Below are positions 17,686 through 25,644 of a stretch of DNA of 64,000 bases, one piece after another; the stretch's first letter is position 1, and each line of letters opens with the position of its first letter. The notes beneath the pieces are model-generated. The model ran no database searches. It was not told the origin of the DNA and saw only the letters and a list, made by a program, of their open reading frames with translations. The position numbers were made by a program, and so were the translations under genes. The stretch is taken from the NCBI RefSeq assembly GCF_007827815.1, contig NZ_VITH01000002.1, positions 1 to 64,000 of the forward strand, read 5' to 3'. The stretch comes from Azospirillum brasilense. Lineage in GTDB: Bacteria > Pseudomonadota > Alphaproteobacteria > Azospirillales > Azospirillaceae.

Positions 17686-18699
17686 TCAATCCGGCTCCGG
17701 AACGACAAGCTCCGCGCGGGTACCCGGCGGCAGATGACGGGCGAACCAGTCGGCGACCGGGGCCAGTTCGGGCTTGGCGAGCTGGCCTTCCAGAAGCCGC
17801 CAGACGCGCGGCAGGTGAAGGAGATAGCCGCGTCGGCGCTGCAACGCCAGACGCACGAAGATCGCGACGATGCGGGTGTGCCGGATCGCGCCCAGCACCG
17901 CGTAGGAGCGGCGGAAGGCGCCCCAGTCCCGATCCGGGAAAGCGGTGCGGTAGCGGTCGAGCAGAACGCTCTCCAGCCCGGCGGGCAAGTCGCGGCGGGC
18001 GTCCTCCAGCAACGACACCAGATCGTAGGCGACGGGGCCGAGCCCGGCGCTCTGGTAATCGATCAGCCCCGCCGCCCGCAGGCCGGGCCGTGGCAGTCGC
18101 ATCACGTTGTCCACATGGTAATCGCGCAGCAGCAGCGACTGCGGCCCGGCGCAGGCCTCCGGAACGACGGCGGCCCAGGCCGCGTCGAAGTCGGAGCGCG
18201 CCGTGTCGGACAGCGGTTTTCCTGTCGCCGCGGGCATGTAGACGTCGGCGAACAGCGCCACCTGCTGCGTGAACAGGGCCGCGTCGTAGAGCGGCAGGTC
18301 CAGGCAGGCCGCCTCCTCCACGGGGAAGCGGCGGTGCAGTTCGATCAGAACGTCGGTCGCCAGCTCGTAGAGCGGGCGCGGCTCCTCCCCCGCGTTCAGC
18401 AGGCGGGTCAGCGTGCCGTCGCCGAAATCCTCCTGGATGGCCAGCCCCGCCTCGACCTCCGCCGCCAGGATGGCCGGAACCGAGAAGCCCAGCCGGTCCA
18501 GCGTCGCGCCGATGGCGATGAAGGGCACCAGATCCTCCGCCGGTGCGGGGGTGTCGACGAGGATCAACGTGCCACCGTCTGGAGTCCTCAGCCGCTCGTA
18601 GCGGCGCGCCGAGGCGTCGCCGGCCAGCGGCTCGCGTTTGGCCCCCTCCAGCCCGTGGCGGGCGAGGAAGCCGGCGATCTGCGATGCGCGGTCGGTCAC
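17686..18699 (-). CDS. amgK: Anomeric MurNAc/GlcNAc kinase (AmgK-like)
   Basis: A 337-residue aminoglycoside-phosphotransferase-fold kinase. The catalytic loop LLLRDYHVDNVM and the metal site LIDYQSAGLGP are present. AmgK phosphorylates the anomeric carbon of MurNAc and GlcNAc in peptidoglycan recycling. The GTG start overlaps the tsaE stop and the end is nearly contiguous with murU, so tsaE, amgK and murU look like one transcript. The family also includes uncharacterised kinases; gene context makes AmgK most likely. Confidence 0.86.
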   Translation of the reverse strand: MTDRASQIAGFLARHGLEGAKREPLAGDASARRYERLRTPDGGTLILVDTPAPAEDLVPFIAIGATLDRLGFSVPAILAAEVEAGLAIQEDFGDGTLTRLLNAGEEPRPLYELATDVLIELHRRFPVEEAACLDLPLYDAALFTQQVALFADVYMPAATGKPLSDTARSDFDAAWAAVVPEACAGPQSLLLRDYHVDNVMRLPRPGLRAAGLIDYQSAGLGPVAYDLVSLLEDARRDLPAGLESVLLDRYRTAFPDRDWGAFRRSYAVLGAIRHTRIVAIFVRLALQRRRGYLLHLPRVWRLLEGQLAKPELAPVADWFARHLPPGTRAELVVPEPD

Positions 18700-19208
18700 G
18701 GCCGCTCCAGTCCGGAAAGGCCCAGTCCGGAAAGGTCGAGCGTGGTCAGTCGCGATTCCCAGGCGCCGTGGCCGGTCAGGGTGGCGCGGCGCTCGGCCGG
18801 CCCGGCGAAGCTCATCGCGACGTCGAGGCGGTCGGCGGGCAGCAGCGGACCCAGCCGGTCCGGCCATTCCACCAGCAGGACGGCCTCGGCGCGGGCCTCG
18901 TCCCAGCCCAGTTCCGTCACCTCGTCGGGGCCGGACAGGCGGTAGAGGTCAAAATGCCAGACCGGGCCGATGTCCGTCTCGTAGGTCTGCACCAGCGTGA
19001 AGGTGGGGGACGGCACCTCGGCGTCCTCCTCCGTCACGGCGCGGATCAGGGCGCGGCACAGGGCGGATTTGCCGGCGCCCAGGTCGCCGCGCAGGGCCAC
19101 GAGGTCGCCGGGCGCCAGCGCCGCGGCCAAGCGGCGGGCCAGCGCGGCGGTCGCCTCCTCGCTCGGCAGCGTGACGGCGCGCGCGTTGGGGGAATCGGTC
19201 TGGGTCAT
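18696..19208 (-). CDS. tsaE: tRNA threonylcarbamoyladenosine biosynthesis ATPase TsaE
   Basis: A 170-residue P-loop ATPase of the TsaE family. Walker A is GDLGAGKS at residues 41-48, followed by the conserved VPSPTF switch and the HFDLYR motif. TsaE supports the TsaBD complex in forming t6A37 on ANN-decoding tRNAs. The C-terminal tail has a small duplication (LSGLGLSGL) encoded by a near-repeat of DNA around 18710-18740. It is the first gene of the run tsaE-amgK-murU. Confidence 0.95.
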   Translation of the reverse strand: MTQTDSPNARAVTLPSEEATAALARRLAAALAPGDLVALRGDLGAGKSALCRALIRAVTEEDAEVPSPTFTLVQTYETDIGPVWHFDLYRLSGPDEVTELGWDEARAEAVLLVEWPDRLGPLLPADRLDVAMSFAGPAERRATLTGHGAWESRLTTLDLSGLGLSGLERP

Positions 19209-19241
19209 GTCACGGGATGCGGTTCATATCAGCGGCGGTCA

Positions 19242-19673
19242 TCAACGTCGCGAGGCGGCCTTGCGCGGCACCGGGCCGGGGGCAGGGGCGGGGGCGGGCT
19301 CCGCCGGCTCGCTGCGCTCTTCCACCAGACGCGGCGGCTTCTTGAAGTTCATGGTGATCATCAGCGTCAGGGCGCCGTTGATCAGGTGGATCATCTTGTC
19401 GGATTCGACGGGCAGGGGGATCTTGCGCCCCATGCAATAGGACACCAGAGCCGCCGCGACCTCGGACTCGTGCAGCGTCATGCTGCGGTCGTCGCCCTCG
19501 TCCCCGGTGACCTGGATCAGCGTCTCCACCCCGCCGCCGCCGGGCTGGCCGGGACGGTAGGTGACCTTGCCGACCGTGCCGTTGGGCAACGGCTCCTTCA
19601 TCCGGCGACGGCGGTCGAGCACGGCCTTCACGACCTCCTGGTCGGTGAACACGAGGCAGCGCAGCTCCTTCAT
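19242..19673 (-). CDS. Conserved hypothetical protein
   Basis: A 143-residue protein that I do not recognise. The first ~105 residues look like a folded alpha/beta domain starting KELRCLVFTDQEVVKAVLDR and include a helix with EVAAALVSYCMGRKIPLP. The last ~35 residues are a proline/alanine-rich tail ending in Arg and Lys. No signal peptide or membrane helix is seen. It starts at 19673, where a 210-bp gap separates it from the divergent reductase gene. A longer upstream frame exists but has no gene-like features. Confidence 0.7.
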   Translation of the reverse strand: MKELRCLVFTDQEVVKAVLDRRRRMKEPLPNGTVGKVTYRPGQPGGGGVETLIQVTGDEGDDRSMTLHESEVAAALVSYCMGRKIPLPVESDKMIHLINGALTLMITMNFKKPPRLVEERSEPAEPAPAPAPGPVPRKAASRR

Positions 19674-19883
19674 CGCCAGTCCTTCATTGCGGCCGCTCCG
19701 GCACGGGGGAAACGGGCAAATCCTACCCCACGGAGACCGCACGCCCAGAAGGAAATCGGCGGGACCGCACCCATTTTGCGCGCGCCGTTCGCCCTCCCCG
19801 TGCAGGGCGGGGTTGACCGGGGGCGCGAAACCGGACAATTGAAGGCGTCATCGTTCCCCCGTTTGCACAAGGCAGCGCGTCCC

Positions 19884-20906
19884 ATGTCGCACACCGTCCA
19901 TCGCACCGACGTCGTCATCGTCGGCGCCGGCCCCGTCGGTCTCTTCGCCGTGTTCGAATGCGGCATGCTGAAGATGCGATGCCATGTGGTGGACGCGCTG
20001 GACATGGTGGGCGGGCAGTGCACCGCGCTGTACCCGGAAAAGCCGATCTACGACATCCCGGCCCACCCGGCCATCGAGGCCGCCGACCTGATCGACCGGC
20101 TGGCGGAGCAGGCCGCTCCCTTCAGCCCGACCTATCATCTGGGCCAGCAGGTCGAGAAGCTGACCCGGACGGACGAAGGGCGCTGGCTGGTGGAGACCAG
20201 CATCGGCACGCGCATCGACACCCAGGCGGTGATCATCGCCGCCGGCAGCGGCGCCTTCGGCCCCAACCGCCCGCCGCTGGACGGGCTGGAGCAGTATGAG
20301 GGCACGTCGGTCTTCTACATGGTCCGCCGCAAGCAGGACTTCGCCGGCAAGCGCGTGGTGATCGCCGGCGGCGGCGACTCCGCCGTGGACTGGACGCTGT
20401 CGCTGGCCGACGTGGCGGAGAAGGTCTACGTCGTCCACCGCCGGCCCAAGTTCCGCGCCGCCCCGGAAAGCGTCGCCCGCATGGACGTCCTGGTCCGCGA
20501 GGGCAAGGTGGAGATGGTGGTGCCCTACCAGCTCTCCGGTCTGGTCGGCGAGAACGGCCAGCTCTCCGCCGTGCGCGTCGCCACGCTGGACGGCGAGGAG
20601 AAGGATCTGCCGGCCGACGCGCTGCTCGCCTTCTTCGGCCTGTCGATGAATCTGGGGCCGATCGCCGAGTGGGGTCTGAACCTGGAGCGCAGCCACATCG
20701 GCGTCAGCCTGCCCGGCTGCGCCACCAGCGCCCCCGGCGTCTACGCCATCGGCGACATCGCCACCTACCCCGGCAAGCTGAAGCTGATCCTCTGCGGCTT
20801 CTCCGAGGCGGCGCAGGCGGCCCACGCCATCCACCCGCTGGTCCATCCGGGCGAGGCGCTGCACTTCGAATACTCGACCTCCAAGGGCGTTCCCGGCGCC
20901 GAGTAA
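19884..20906 (+). CDS. Ferredoxin/flavodoxin-NADP(+) reductase, thioredoxin-reductase-like type
   Basis: A 340-residue two-dinucleotide-binding flavoprotein. The FAD-binding GAGPVGLFAVFE is at residues 14-25. The NADP site GGGDSAVDW is in the middle, with YVVHRR after it, and the C-terminal FAD motif VYAIGDIATYPGK is intact. The CxxC of true thioredoxin reductases is absent, which points to the YumC/TrxR-like ferredoxin-NADP reductase group. These enzymes supply reduced ferredoxin or flavodoxin. It is monocistronic, with a strong stem-loop immediately after the stop. Confidence 0.9.
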   Translation: MSHTVHRTDVVIVGAGPVGLFAVFECGMLKMRCHVVDALDMVGGQCTALYPEKPIYDIPAHPAIEAADLIDRLAEQAAPFSPTYHLGQQVEKLTRTDEGRWLVETSIGTRIDTQAVIIAAGSGAFGPNRPPLDGLEQYEGTSVFYMVRRKQDFAGKRVVIAGGGDSAVDWTLSLADVAEKVYVVHRRPKFRAAPESVARMDVLVREGKVEMVVPYQLSGLVGENGQLSAVRVATLDGEEKDLPADALLAFFGLSMNLGPIAEWGLNLERSHIGVSLPGCATSAPGVYAIGDIATYPGKLKLILCGFSEAAQAAHAIHPLVHPGEALHFEYSTSKGVPGAE

Positions 20907-20915
20907 GAACGGAAA

Positions 20916-20942
20916 CGGGCCGCCGGGGGTACCGGCGGCCCG
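20916..20942 (+). terminator. Strong GC stem-loop after the reductase gene
   Basis: CGGGCCGCCGG and CCGGCGGCCCG pair perfectly over 11 bp with a five-base loop, ten bases after the stop. There is no clear T-run, so it may stabilise the 3' end rather than terminate on its own. Confidence 0.6.
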
Positions 20943-20990
20943 CTCCGTCAACGGCTGACGGGAGGCATGACAGAGGGGCTGCATTCGAAG

Positions 20991-21112
20991 TTCCCTCTCC
21001 CCTCTGGGGAGAGGGTTAGGGTGAGGGGGGTGCGCTTTTGCCGGACTTGCCGCCAAGCACATCCCCCTCACCGGCCCTCCGGGCCACCCTCTCCCCGGAG
21101 GGGAGAGGGTTA
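20991..21112. repeat. BIME-like palindromic element (copy 3)
   Basis: CCCTCTCCCCTCTGGGGAGA at the left and CTCTCCCCGGAGGGGAGAGG at the right are palindromic arms separated by GTGAGGGGG/CCCCCTCAC inverted segments. It lies between the convergent reductase and Spy-like genes. Confidence 0.75.
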
Positions 21113-21146
21113 AAGAGGGCAAAAGCGCCCCGTGGTAGGAAAGGGA

Positions 21147-21722
21147 TCAGCCGCCGCGGGGGCCCTTGTCAGGACCCGGACCGGGGCCATGGCCGTCGTG
21201 CATGGGGCCGGGGCCGTGATGGCGCGGGCCGGGACCGCCCATGCCGCCGCCCATCATGCCGTGACCGGCGCGGTCGAGGAAGCGGTCGGCCTGCTTCTGC
21301 TGGTCGGGGGTGAGCTGGGCGTAGAGGTCGGTCAGCGCCGGGCGCACCTGCTGAAGCTGGGCGAGGCGGGCCGACATCATGGCCTCCATCCGCTCAAGCC
21401 GGGCCGGGGCGGCCGTGGGCATCGGCTGGTCCTTGTACTTGGCGCAGAGGTCCTGGGTGGGCTTCTGGCTCGCCTTCGCGGCGTCGGCGAACTTGGTCCA
21501 GGCGGCGCGCTGCTGGTCGGTGATGTTCAGCTTCTTCTCGGCGTAGGCCAGCATGCCGGCCAGCCGGGCGTCCTGATCCTCGCACATCCGGGAGAAATGC
21601 CGGCCGCCGTCCGGACCGGGGCCAGGGCCGGCGCCGGGACCCGGCTGCTGCTGGGCGAAGACCGGCACGGCGAGGCCGAGGCCGAGAACCAGCGCGGCGG
21701 TGGTCATCATAGCGCGTTTCAT
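21147..21722 (-). CDS. Spy/CpxP-like periplasmic LTXXQ-motif protein
   Basis: A 191-residue exported protein. A signal peptide (residues 1-24, ending VPVFAQ) is followed by a helical domain with two LTXXQ-like motifs: LNITDQQRAAW near residue 68 and LTPDQQKQADRF near residue 143. The N- and C-terminal segments are rich in Gly, Pro, His and Met, including GHGMMGGGMGG, which could bind metal. Spy and CpxP are periplasmic chaperones or sensors of envelope stress. The gene is divergent from an OmpR/EnvZ-type pair with Cpx-like boxes in between. Confidence 0.85.
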   Translation of the reverse strand: MKRAMMTTAALVLGLGLAVPVFAQQQPGPGAGPGPGPDGGRHFSRMCEDQDARLAGMLAYAEKKLNITDQQRAAWTKFADAAKASQKPTQDLCAKYKDQPMPTAAPARLERMEAMMSARLAQLQQVRPALTDLYAQLTPDQQKQADRFLDRAGHGMMGGGMGGPGPRHHGPGPMHDGHGPGPGPDKGPRGG

Positions 21723-21819
21723 GGGGATGCTCCTTGTTATCGACGGGGTCTTGCGTTCCCGATGACCCCGATGATGGGCCGGCAACGTATCCGGTTGATG
21801 TCCGGCCTTCCGTGAATTG

Positions 21820-21862
21820 GTAACGCTGTGTAACAGCCGGCCTCCCCGTAACGTGGCGTTAC
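21820..21862. promoter_or_regulatory. Candidate CpxR-like response-regulator binding sites
   Basis: GTAAC occurs twice in direct repeat with a five-base spacer (21820-21824 and 21830-21834), the geometry of the Escherichia coli CpxR box GTAAA-N5-GTAA. A perfect inverted repeat GTAACG-TGG-CGTTAC follows at 21848-21862. Both lie in the shared promoter region between the Spy-like gene and the response-regulator gene, so autoregulation and control of the chaperone are likely. The binding is inferred. Confidence 0.6.
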
Positions 21863-21899
21863 ACATTTCTTCTTCACCCCGGCGCCCGCGCGTCGGATC

Positions 21900-22634
21900 A
21901 TGCGTTCCATGGACCGCACACCTCACCTGCTGGTGGTCGACGACGACCGCGAAATCCGCACCCTCCTGTCGCAGTTCCTGACGCGGCACGGCTTCCGCGT
22001 CACCGGGGCCAAGGACGGGGTGGAGATGATGCGCACGCTGGACAGCGCGCGCGTGGACCTGATCGTGCTCGACCTGATGATGCCGGGGGAGGACGGGCTG
22101 AGCCTGTGCCGCCGCCTGCGCGCCGCCCCCGAGACGGCGCAGACGCCGGTCATCATGCTGACCGCGATGGGCGAGGAGACGGACCGCATCGTCGGGCTGG
22201 AGATGGGGGCCGACGACTATCTGGCGAAGCCCTTCAGCCCGCGCGAGCTGCTGGCCCGCGTCAAAGCCGTGCTGCGCCGCGCCTCCGGCCCGCCGGTGTC
22301 CGGCGGCGCCACGGGTAAGACGCTGGGCTTCGAGGGCTGGACGCTCGACCTCGCCAAGCGGGAGCTGCGTTCGCCCGACGGGGTGCTGGTGCAGCTCTCC
22401 GCCGGGGAGTACGACCTGCTGGTCGCCTTCGTGGAGCATCCGCAGCGGGTGCTGACCCGCGACCAGCTTCTCGATCTGGCGCGCGGCCGCTCGGCGGTGC
22501 CCTTCGACCGCTCCATCGACGTGCAGGTCAGCCGCCTGCGCCGCAAGATCGAGCCCGACCCCGCCGACCCCACCATGATCAAGACGGTGCGCGGCGGCGG
22601 CTATCTGTTTACCCCGGCGGTGACGGGGGCCTGA
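21900..22634 (+). CDS. OmpR-family response regulator (CpxR-like)
   Basis: A 244-residue response regulator. The receiver domain has the acidic pocket VVDDD (13-17), phospho-acceptor Asp58 in IVLDLMMPG, and the conserved Lys in AKPFSPRELLARV. The C-terminal winged helix ends with the trans_reg_C signature SRLRRKIEPDP followed by IKTVRGGGYLF. It is directly followed, one base later, by its sensor kinase. A second ATG three codons in is an alternative start. The divergent Spy-like gene suggests a role in envelope stress. Confidence 0.95.
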   Translation: MRSMDRTPHLLVVDDDREIRTLLSQFLTRHGFRVTGAKDGVEMMRTLDSARVDLIVLDLMMPGEDGLSLCRRLRAAPETAQTPVIMLTAMGEETDRIVGLEMGADDYLAKPFSPRELLARVKAVLRRASGPPVSGGATGKTLGFEGWTLDLAKRELRSPDGVLVQLSAGEYDLLVAFVEHPQRVLTRDQLLDLARGRSAVPFDRSIDVQVSRLRRKIEPDPADPTMIKTVRGGGYLFTPAVTGA

Positions 22635-22635
22635 G

Positions 22636-24030
22636 ATGAGCAATCTTGGCTTGGAAGTGGGCCGCAAGAGCCGCCTGCTGGTGGCCCGGCGCTGGCTGCC
22701 GGACAGCATCGCTTCGCGGCTGGTGCTGACCGTGGTGCTGGCGCTGCTGCTGACCCAGGCGGTCAGCGCGCTGGTCTATCTCACCGACCGTCCTCCGGGG
22801 CCGCCGGCCCACAGCATGCGCGTTCTCGTCCAGCGCGTGACGGCCATCGTCCAACTCGTGGAGAGCACCCCGCCGCAGGAGCGGCGGCGGCTGGTCAAGG
22901 CGATCGACGACCCCGTGCTGCGGGTGGACTGGACCTCCGAGACGCCGCGCTTCGCCAACCAGCGCGAGGGCTTTCCCTTCGACCGGCTGCGCCGCGCCAT
23001 CCGCGGCGAGCTGGACGATCCCGACCGCGCCGTGGTGGTCGAGGTCCGGCGGGAGCGCCCCATGCCCGGCCCCTTCCCGGTGGACGAACACCGCTGGGGC
23101 GCCGACGTCCGGCTGTCGGTGGGGCTGAAGGACGGGTCCTGGCTGACCTTCGTCGGCGGCGACCCGCTGGAGGGGCCGTTCCGGCTGCTGCGCTTCGCGC
23201 TGTGGATGGCGGGCATCGTCGGGGCGGTGGCCCTGGTCTCGGTCTGGACGGCGCGCCGCATGACCGCCCCCATCGCGCGCTTCGCCGACGCGGCGGAGCG
23301 GCTGGGCGTGGACGGCGAGGCGCCGCCCCTGCCGGAAGCCGGCCCGCAGGAGCTGCGCGCCGCCACCCGCGCCTTCAACCGGATGCAGGCGCGTCTGGCC
23401 CGCTTCGTCGCCGACCGCACCCAGATGGTGGCGGCGATGAGCCACGACCTGCGCACGCCGCTGACCCGCCTGCGCCTGCGCGCCGAGCTGGTCGAGGACC
23501 CGGAGATGCAGCGCAAGATGCTCGCCGACCTCGACGAGATGGCGGCGATGATCAACGCCACGCTGGCCTTCGCCCGCGACGACGCCAAGCACGAACCGCG
23601 CGGCCCGCTCGACCTCGCCGACCTGCTGCAGAGCCTGTGCGACGACCGCGTGGACGCCGGCCACGAGGCGGCCTACGAGGGGCCGGCGCACGCGACGGTG
23701 GACGGGCGCCCGGTGGCCCTGCGCCGCGCCTTCGCCAACCTGATGGACAACGCCATCGCCTATGGCGGCGGTTTCACCGTGCGCCTGCGGCCCGCGGAGG
23801 GGGAATTGCGGGTGGAGATCGAGGACGGCGGTCCCGGCATCCCGGAGGCCGAGTTCGAGAAGGTCTTCGCCCCCTTCTACCGTCTGGAGCGCTCGCGCTC
23901 CCGCGACACCGGCGGGGTGGGGCTGGGGCTGGCCACCGCCCGCACGGTGGTGCGCGGCCATGGCGGCGACATCGCGCTGGCGAACCGCCCGGAGGGCGGG
24001 CTGCGGGTGACGGTGACCCTGCCGCGGTGA
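22636..24030 (+). CDS. EnvZ/CpxA-like sensor histidine kinase
   Basis: A 464-residue membrane kinase. It has a transmembrane helix near residues 26-48, a periplasmic sensor region of about 135 residues, a second helix near 185-207, HAMP, then the H-box MSHDLRTPLTRLRLR and an ATPase domain with N-box LMDNAIAYGG, G1 DGGPGIPE and G2 GVGLGLATART. This is the EnvZ-type architecture. It pairs with the preceding response regulator and is followed by a palindromic repeat. The stimulus is unknown, but the linked Spy-like protein suggests envelope protein stress. Confidence 0.94.
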   Translation: MSNLGLEVGRKSRLLVARRWLPDSIASRLVLTVVLALLLTQAVSALVYLTDRPPGPPAHSMRVLVQRVTAIVQLVESTPPQERRRLVKAIDDPVLRVDWTSETPRFANQREGFPFDRLRRAIRGELDDPDRAVVVEVRRERPMPGPFPVDEHRWGADVRLSVGLKDGSWLTFVGGDPLEGPFRLLRFALWMAGIVGAVALVSVWTARRMTAPIARFADAAERLGVDGEAPPLPEAGPQELRAATRAFNRMQARLARFVADRTQMVAAMSHDLRTPLTRLRLRAELVEDPEMQRKMLADLDEMAAMINATLAFARDDAKHEPRGPLDLADLLQSLCDDRVDAGHEAAYEGPAHATVDGRPVALRRAFANLMDNAIAYGGGFTVRLRPAEGELRVEIEDGGPGIPEAEFEKVFAPFYRLERSRSRDTGGVGLGLATARTVVRGHGGDIALANRPEGGLRVTVTLPR

Positions 24031-24068
24031 GCTTTATGCATCTCGCTTGGGCATCAATTCCGGAAGCT

Positions 24069-24179
24069 TTGCCCCCACCCCAACCCTCCCCCGCTTTCGC
24101 AGGGGAGGGGATAAGCTCCCTCTCCTGCGAAGCGGGGGAGGGAAGGGGCCCATGCGCAGCATGGGAAGGGTGGGGGCAA
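24069..24179. repeat. BIME-like palindromic element (copy 4)
   Basis: The outer ends TTGCCCCCACCC and GGGTGGGGGCAA are inverse, and inner segments CCCTCCCCCGCTT/AAGCGGGGGAGGG also pair. It separates the kinase gene from the NADH dehydrogenase gene on the same strand. Confidence 0.78.
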
Positions 24180-24273
24180 CCGTAGCCTCTGTTCAGGCTC
24201 CGGAATGCACCGCAACATCGGCGGCGCATCGGCGTTTAACGGTGCAGGATCAACGTCACCGGAGGTTGCCGCC

Positions 24274-25635
24274 GTGCCGCAGATCGACCGCACCCCCGCG
24301 CCCGTGGACCGCCGCCCCCATGTCGTGATCGTCGGGGCGGGGTTCGGCGGGCTGGCCTGCGCGGAGGCCCTGGGCGGGACGAACATCCGCGTCACCATCA
24401 TCGACCGGAACAATTATCACCTGTTCGTGCCGCTGCTCTATCAGGTGGCGACCGCCGCCCTGTCGCCCGCCGACATCGCCGAGCCGATCCGCCGCATCGT
24501 CAGCCGCCACCCCAACATCGACGTGGTGATGGGCGAGGTGACCGGCATCGACCGTACGGCCAAGCGGGTGGAGCTGGCCGACGGCAGCTTCGTCCCCTAC
24601 GACCGGCTAGTGCTGGCCACCGGCTCCTCCTACAGCTATTTCGGGCACGACGACTGGGCGGAGATCGCCCCCGGCCTGAAGACCATCGAGAACGCCCGGC
24701 GGATCCGCGCCCGGCTGCTGATGAATTTCGAACAGGCCGAGATGTGCGAGGACCCGGCCCGCCAGAAGGCGCTGATGACCACCATCGTGGTCGGCGGCGG
24801 CCCCACCGGCGTGGAGATGGCCGGGGCGGTGGCCGAGCTGGCCCGCTTCGCGCTGGCCCGCGACTTCCGCCGCATCGACCCGCGCACCGCCCGCGTCCTG
24901 CTGGTCGAGGCCGGGCCGCGCATCCTGTCCACCTTCCCCGACGACCTCGGCCAGTACGCCCGCCGCAAGCTGGAGGAGCTGGGCGTCGTCGTGCTGACCG
25001 GGCAGGCGGTGGAGAGCATCACGCCGGAGGGTGCGACGGTCGGCGGGCGCTTCATCCCGGCGGGGGCCATCGTGTGGGGCGCCGGGGTCAAGGCGTCGCC
25101 CGCCGGCTCCTGGCTGGGGGTGGAGACCGACCGCAGCGGGCGAATCCTGGTCGACGCCGACATGGCGGTGCCGGGCGTGCCCGATGTCTACGCGCTGGGC
25201 GACACGGCGGCGCTGGCCGGCGACGACGGCAAGCCGCTGCCCGGTCTGGCCCAGGTCGCCAAGCAGCAGGGCGAGCATCTCGGCGGCGGGCTGGAGGCCA
25301 GCCTGTTGCGCGGCCAGCCGCTGGAGCCCTTCCGCTTCCGCAACCGCGGCAACACCGCCATCGTCGGGCGCAGCGCCGCCGTCTTCGATTTCGGGACGCG
25401 CAAGCTGAAGGGCTGGTTCGCCTGGGTGCTGTGGGCGATCGTCCACGTCTATCTGCTGGTGAACTTCCACAAGCGGGTGCTGGTCACCATGCAATGGCTG
25501 TGGCGCTGGGCGACCTACCAGCGCGGCGCGCGTCTCATCACCACCGACCGCCCGGTGTCGGTCGCGGAATCCGTCACCTCGCCGCACGGCGGGAGCGCCG
25601 AGCCCTTCCGCGACGCGCGGCGCGGCCAGGGCTAA
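24274..25635 (+). CDS. ndh: Type II NADH:quinone oxidoreductase (NDH-2)
   Basis: A 453-residue single-subunit flavoprotein that oxidises NADH and reduces quinone without pumping protons. The FAD motif VIVGAGFGGLACAEAL is near the N-terminus. VVGGGPTGVEMAG is the NADH-binding site, and VYALGDTAAL is the second FAD motif. The C-terminus has the aromatic membrane-anchoring helix WVLWAIVHVYLLVNF. I chose GTG at 24274 because a GGAGG ribosome-binding site lies eight bases before it; an ATG at 24205 would add 23 residues with no similarity. Confidence 0.92.
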   Translation: MPQIDRTPAPVDRRPHVVIVGAGFGGLACAEALGGTNIRVTIIDRNNYHLFVPLLYQVATAALSPADIAEPIRRIVSRHPNIDVVMGEVTGIDRTAKRVELADGSFVPYDRLVLATGSSYSYFGHDDWAEIAPGLKTIENARRIRARLLMNFEQAEMCEDPARQKALMTTIVVGGGPTGVEMAGAVAELARFALARDFRRIDPRTARVLLVEAGPRILSTFPDDLGQYARRKLEELGVVVLTGQAVESITPEGATVGGRFIPAGAIVWGAGVKASPAGSWLGVETDRSGRILVDADMAVPGVPDVYALGDTAALAGDDGKPLPGLAQVAKQQGEHLGGGLEASLLRGQPLEPFRFRNRGNTAIVGRSAAVFDFGTRKLKGWFAWVLWAIVHVYLLVNFHKRVLVTMQWLWRWATYQRGARLITTDRPVSVAESVTSPHGGSAEPFRDARRGQG

Positions 25636-25644
25636 CCGGACGGG

